Origin: Liolophura sinensis
Taxonomy: Eukaryota > Mollusca > Polyplacophora > Chitonida > Chitonidae
Direction: 5' to 3'
NCBI RefSeq assembly: GCF_032854445.1
Contig: NC_088295.1
Span: 80,892,644 to 80,956,643 of the forward strand
DNA: 64,000 nucleotides
Below the pieces are notes generated by a model, which saw nothing but the letters and a program-made list of their open reading frames with translations, was not told the DNA's origin and searched no databases. Made by a program: the position numbers and the translations under genes. Positions 60,601 through 64,000 of this stretch are shown here, in pieces. Numbering within the stretch: the stretch's first letter is position 1; each line of letters opens with the position of its first letter.

Positions 60601-61476
60601 AGCCATTTGCTGTGCTCAAATGACCATTTTTTACCACTTTTGTTACAGCTATACAATATATTTAGCACTTAAACTGACTTCCTGACATAATTTTGCACTG
60701 AAAAAAAACATGTATTTAGCTTATGGTTTTTCATTTATCGAATAATTGTGGAAACAGGCAAAACTCATTCTGCATTTTGTCATCATTATGTGTGAAATAA
60801 GTATGCATACAGGGTACAAGACATTTCTGTTTGTGAATATGTTTTTCATTCTGAGAGTACAAATATGGTCGGTGTTTAACAACGCAGCATTTGTTATATG
60901 TTAGATGAGTTTATGTGTGAATGTTAGTGTATGTCGTAAAACCCTCCAAGGATGATGGTCGGATCCTATGCCAATCATACGTGGCTCCTACGCCCATCAT
61001 ACATGGATCCTACGTCCATCATGTACACAGATGGTACCCTTATCCTGGCTGAATGATCGGCGTGTAATGTAACCATCTTCCTCTGATATTACGCCCTTCC
61101 TACATGGAAGCTTACATCCTTGCCAGATATACCATTAAGATTAAGCAGTAGTGTATGATAATTTAAATAGAAATTTAATAGATGCAAGAAATAGGCAACA
61201 AACCCTGTGGACACAGGTAAATCTTTATGTTTCTCTTTTCTGGAGCATATTCATACATACATGTATTCATACATGATAAAATATGTGCAGCAGACATGCA
61301 CTAACCTGGCGTTTGTGTTGGTGGGTTAGTGGCGTTTCCCCAGGGGTAGTTGGTGTCTGTTACATTCACATTACACATATCTCCGGAGCAGCAGCAGAAG
61401 CGAGAGTTGTTCATCACCTGTTGGGCTTGGCATAGTCTGCTCTCACAATCTCCTTCCAGAGAGTCAATCCAACAGC
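48652..61476 (-). CDS. BMPR2: BMP type II receptor (serine/threonine kinase), seven 3' exons; 5' end outside window
   Basis: Exons in order of transcription: 61476-61306, 53797-53240, 52897-52728, 52287-52140, 51767-51631, 51401-51269, 50201-48652, joined in consistent phase. Family role: it binds BMPs at the cell surface and phosphorylates type I receptors, which signal through SMAD1/5/8. The first exon here encodes the end of the three-finger ectodomain (GCW..., [12 protein letters not shown]). The next holds a transmembrane helix ([20 protein letters not shown]) and the kinase N-lobe, with VVIKKF supplying the ATP lysine. [47 protein letters not shown] and [10 protein letters not shown] follow. 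The tail of about 515 aa ends with [11 protein letters not shown], a motif shared with the vertebrate BMPR2 tail, and this long tail separates it from ActRII and TGFBR2. Oddity: the glycine loop is RKGRYSEV, with two of the three usual glycines replaced. The signal peptide and first ectodomain exons were not found and must lie past 64,000. Confidence 0.93.
50624..50851. mobile_element. 228-bp MITE with ~70-bp terminal inverted repeats and TA flanks
   Basis: The left arm starts gattgacagaggcattactt at 50624 and is mirrored at 50851 with only one mismatch seen over about 70 bp. TA stands directly outside both ends (50622-50623, 50852-50853), as expected for Tc1/mariner-type target duplication. 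The centre contains nested inverted copies of atcaaaccatatta. It has no coding capacity. It sits in the BMPR2 intron before the tail exon. Confidence 0.88.
55266..56322. repeat. 42-bp minisatellite, about 25 units, in the largest BMPR2 intron
   Basis: Units read agaagatggccctgttgtta, catgtataatgcatgtgttt gt or variants (gtctgtagaacatgg, gttcatagaagatgg). Several short units have lost the catgtataatgcatg half (gttacacacagaag). The period is divisible by three, so the many 60-137 codon frames here are artefacts. Confidence 0.95.
56800..56874 (-). CDS. Possible 75-bp cassette exon of BMPR2 (phase 1-1)
   Basis: On the minus strand a segment after ggcacagag stays open for 25 codons (starts [20 protein letters not shown]) and ends CCAG/gtaaac. 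Both ends are phase 1, the same as the ectodomain/transmembrane junction it interrupts, so inclusion would keep the frame. The acceptor is weak and no homology is recognised. Confidence 0.25.
58510..58709. other. Assembly gap, 200 N
   Basis: Exactly 200 unknown bases inside the largest BMPR2 intron. The round length suggests a placeholder. The flanks (cagcagtcagccag and cacagagcagcctagtcaga) are non-coding and somewhat repetitive in cag words. Confidence 1.
59107..59258 (-). mobile_element. SINE family 1, head fragment, in the largest BMPR2 intron
   Basis: Only the tRNA-like head and the first part of the body remain (ggccagagaggaagccagca, gacttgaactcacagc, caggctcctgggtcattgca). The 3' block and tail are missing. 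Confidence 0.75.
60378..60575 (-). CDS. Possible 198-bp cassette or alternative exon of BMPR2 (phase 1-1)
   Basis: On the minus strand the segment after cttgtacag is open for 66 codons. It contains [18 protein letters not shown] and [20 protein letters not shown] and ends in a strong donor, CCAG/GTAAGC. With that acceptor both ends are phase 1, matching the flanking BMPR2 exons. A second acceptor (tcatcccag, 30 nt downstream) has better branch-point spacing (tactaat) but would break the frame. The sequence is not a known BMPR2 part, so it may be a lineage-specific juxtamembrane insert, another gene or chance. Confidence 0.35.
60958..61030. repeat. 22-bp short tandem repeat, three units
   Basis: Three successive units of the type ggatcctacgtccatcatac with atgg. 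Each differs at several bases, so this is an old or short array. Confidence 0.7.
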
Positions 61477-61772
61477 CTGTGAATTAACACAAGTATATAT
61501 CCAAGTAAACCTTATATGGACAATTTCAATGATTCTGAAATTCACTTTGAACCATTATCGATCACTATGAATTATTAAAATAATGTTGCAAGGGTCATGT
61601 AATCCATGGAAAAAAACATCCTCAGCTTTCATATCCAGATGGTTAATTGTCAATACTAAGCTTGAAAATGGGTAAATGAAATCCATAATTGCTCATAGTA
61701 GATAGTGCATATACACAGCTTCAAAAAGGGGATAATGATACACAAAGAAGGTTTGCTTCATATATACCCGGC

Positions 61773-61919
61773 TGTATGTGGGAAGGTCCTGCAGATGGTC
61801 ATGGGTTTCCCCTGGGCTTTGCCCGGTTTCCTCCCACCATAATGCTGGCTGCCTTCGTACAAGTGAATTATTCTTGAGTACGGCGTAAAACACCAATCAA
61901 ATAAATAAATAAATAAATC
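61773..61919 (+). mobile_element. SINE family 1, 5'-truncated
   Basis: The body starts at gtatgtgggaaggtcctgc and runs through tcctcccaccataatgctgg, gaattattcttgagtacgg and caatcaaataaataaataaa. The tRNA-like head is missing. It lies in the BMPR2 intron upstream of the 61306-61476 exon. Confidence 0.85.
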
Positions 61920-61991
61920 ATATATACCCCAACACATAAAGGATACAACTGAACAAAGCGTTCAGACATCACATGCATGAACTTTGAAATG

Positions 61992-62092
61992 CTTATTTAT
62001 TCACTTATTTATCTGATTTGTGTTTTATGCCCTACTCAAGAATATTTCACTTATATGATGGTGGTCAACATTATGGAGGGAGGAAACCCATG
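61992..62092 (-). mobile_element. SINE family 1, 3' fragment, antisense
   Basis: The reversed tail and 3' block (tgttttatgccctactcaag, aatatttcacttatatgatg) are followed by a reversed body fragment ending at ggaggaaaccc. The head is missing. Confidence 0.7.
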
Positions 62093-62537
62093 ACTATCTG
62101 CACATTACTTTGAAAAGCGTGAAGTTCTTTTCGTAAATCCAGTAATTTGGCCAAAATACTAACGAACGGTTGGAACAAGCAAACAAAGTCTAAAAGTTTG
62201 TAAGTTAGTAATATAATTAAAGCTTTCAAACCTAACTGAGTAAATTTCAGCCAGAAATTCTAAAAAAAAAGTGCACGGACAGTTATGGCCTTCTACAGTG
62301 TCAAAATATGAATCAGTACGCAGCCATACTCCAAACACTGATCAATGAGTTCCAAGTCAAATGTTATTATGCTTCAAACTAAATCTGATTAAATCCAGCA
62401 CTCCGACAACAAAACGTCTTAATGTTTTGATGTCATTCTCTTAATAAGAATGTTAGTAACTACATCCAAACATATTAATAAACAAAGTTGAATATCATCA
62501 GAAAGATGTTCCCAGTATCACTCTAACATGTAAAGTG

Positions 62538-62805
62538 AGGGCCTCTGTGGCTCAGTTGGTTACCACGCTAGCGCAGCATAATGACCTGGGAGCCTCTCAC
62601 CAATGCGGTCGCTGTGAGTTCAAGTCCACCTCATGCTGGCTTTCTCTCCAGCCGTAGGTGGGAAGGGCTGCCAGCAACCTGCGGATGGTTGTGGGTTTTC
62701 CCCGGGCTCTGCCCGGTTTCCTCCCACCATAATGCTGGCCGCCACTGTATAAGTGAAATATTCTTGAGTACGGCGAAAAACACCAATCAAATAAATAAAT
62801 AAAAT
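62538..62805 (+). mobile_element. SINE family 1, full length
   Basis: This near-intact copy begins gggcctctgtggctcagttg, has gagttcaagtccacctcatg, gcccggtttcctcccaccat and gaaatattcttgagtacggc, and ends in an (AAATA)n tail. It lies immediately before the 70-bp minisatellite. Confidence 0.92.
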
Positions 62806-62829
62806 ACAAACATGTAAAACTTGATATGT

Positions 62830-63262
62830 TCTTATGGACATTATCACTAGACATCAAACCAAATTTGGTTTCATGTCCAATGCATTAGCTCTGGAGGTAT
62901 TGCATGGACATTATCTCTAGACATCAGACCAAATTTGGTTTCATGTCCAATGCATTAGTTCTGGAGGTATTGCATGGACATTATCTCTAGACTTCAAACC
63001 AAATTTGGTTTCATGTCCAATGCATTAGTTCTGGAAGTATTGCATGGACATTATCTCTAGACATCAGACCAAATTTGGTTTCATGTCCAATGCATTAGTT
63101 CTGGAGGTATTGCATGGACATTATCTCTAGACTTCAAACCAAATTTGGTTTCATGTCCAATGCATTAGTTCTGGAGGTATTGCATGGACATTATCTCTAG
63201 ACTTCAAACCAAATTTGGTTTCCTGTCCGATGCATTAGTTCTGGAAATACTGCATGGACATT
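62830..63262. repeat. 70-bp minisatellite, about six units, each with a perfect 16-bp palindrome
   Basis: Units read catggacattatctctagac, ttcaaaccaaatttggtttc, atgtccaatgcattagttct, ggaggtattg. The centre AAACCAAATTTGGTTT is self-complementary in units that keep caaacc and loses one pair in units with cagacc. It lies directly after a SINE, upstream of the BMPR2 exon at 61,476. Confidence 0.95.
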
Positions 63263-64000
63263 AAGGTATAGTCTGTTTAATGTGTTAAAATATTTAAAGA
63301 CTGATGACCAGACAAACAAGCAGACAGACACCCTTCAGCCTGGCTGGGGTATGTCTCCCCCAACATTATTGGGAGGAGACATAAATATTTGTTATAGAGT
63401 CATTGTGACACTTCATATATCATAGTAGGCCAGGATATAAGAGAAGCCACACATCAGTTACAGCTGCAGGTCACAGTATGTCAATCTTATATCTTCAGTC
63501 ATTAGCTGTGATAACTATATCACACTGAGTAATTTGTTTTCTTAAACACTCTCTTCTGATGTACATGTACAGTGTTGCTGTCAGAGCTTGATGGATGATT
63601 TACAAATGTTACACATGGCGCAGAATCTTGTCAAACCCCTATAGGTTTATAACTTTACATCACTTTTCAAAGGAATCTGTTTTCGTTTTTTTGTTGGTTT
63701 TTCTTTTTTTTTCTTTCTGTCAATGTTGGGCAGGCTGTTAGTATGATTGATCATTAATATCAGCTCACTGAAGAGGAAATCCATGCTACCACAACCAACT
63801 TTTCTGAGTTACTTGACAAATGTTTTTGATCACTGCTGTGTAATGAGGGTTGTTATTCCTAACACATGTAGCATGTTTTCCTACCCCTATGCCTGGTTTA
63901 AATAAACACATCATAATCTCTTTAAAATGACACCGCATAATATTTCACACTGTCCAAAATTTTATATACAGTTACATAAATGGTGATAAAAAGCTCATCA
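63263..64000. other. Non-coding; presumed BMPR2 intron
   Basis: No cysteine-rich ectodomain exon or signal peptide can be found here on the minus strand, so the BMPR2 exon preceding 61476 must lie past the window edge. Confidence 0.5.

Overview
The window is animal nuclear DNA. It holds large, intron-rich genes with GT-AG introns, AT-rich intergenic sequence, many tRNA-derived SINEs with (AAATA)n tails, many long minisatellites and one 200-base assembly gap. The two recognisable proteins, VPS16 and a BMP type II receptor, place it in Metazoa. The SINE style, the abundance of TACATGTA-type words and the divergence from vertebrate proteins suggest a lophotrochozoan, most likely a mollusc. That last step is inference and no species can be named.

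Layout. Bases 1-11.7 kb are gene-poor. They hold a few candidate exons on both strands, SINE copies and a (TA)n(TG)n microsatellite. Bases 11,729-26,028 (+) carry a complete 23-exon VPS16 gene (825 aa), a core subunit of the HOPS/CORVET tethering complexes of the endolysosomal pathway. Bases 26.9-36.6 kb are mostly repeats: a 33-bp minisatellite, a 30-bp minisatellite interrupted by a SINE, and two SINE families. They may also contain small upstream exons of the next gene. Bases 36,661-39,254 (+) encode a largely disordered protein of about 530 aa that I do not recognise. Its basic C-terminus has a CxCxxC motif and its 3'UTR holds a 31-bp minisatellite. Bases 48,652-61,476 (-) carry the last seven recognised exons of a BMPR2-type receptor: cysteine-rich ectodomain end, transmembrane segment, kinase and long C-terminal tail. 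The first exons lie beyond the right edge. Its probable long 3'UTR region (41.5-48.65 kb) holds 78-bp and 54-bp minisatellites. Its largest intron holds a 42-bp minisatellite, the gap, and two possible in-frame cassette exons. The intron before the tail exon holds a new-looking 228-bp inverted-repeat element flanked by TA.

The genes do not form an operon. VPS16 (endolysosome tethering) and BMPR2 (signalling, later sorted through endolysosomes) are simply neighbours here.

The most unusual signal is inside VPS16. Two separate minisatellites are built from the exon/intron junction itself. About 16 copies of a 63-bp unit follow exon 6 and about four of a 38-bp unit follow exon 17, and nearly every copy carries an intact 5' splice site next to the genuine one. 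A third exon edge (the exon 20 acceptor side) shows a single decayed duplication. Nearly all long ORFs in the window other than the two large single-exon tails are by-products of minisatellites whose period is divisible by three.
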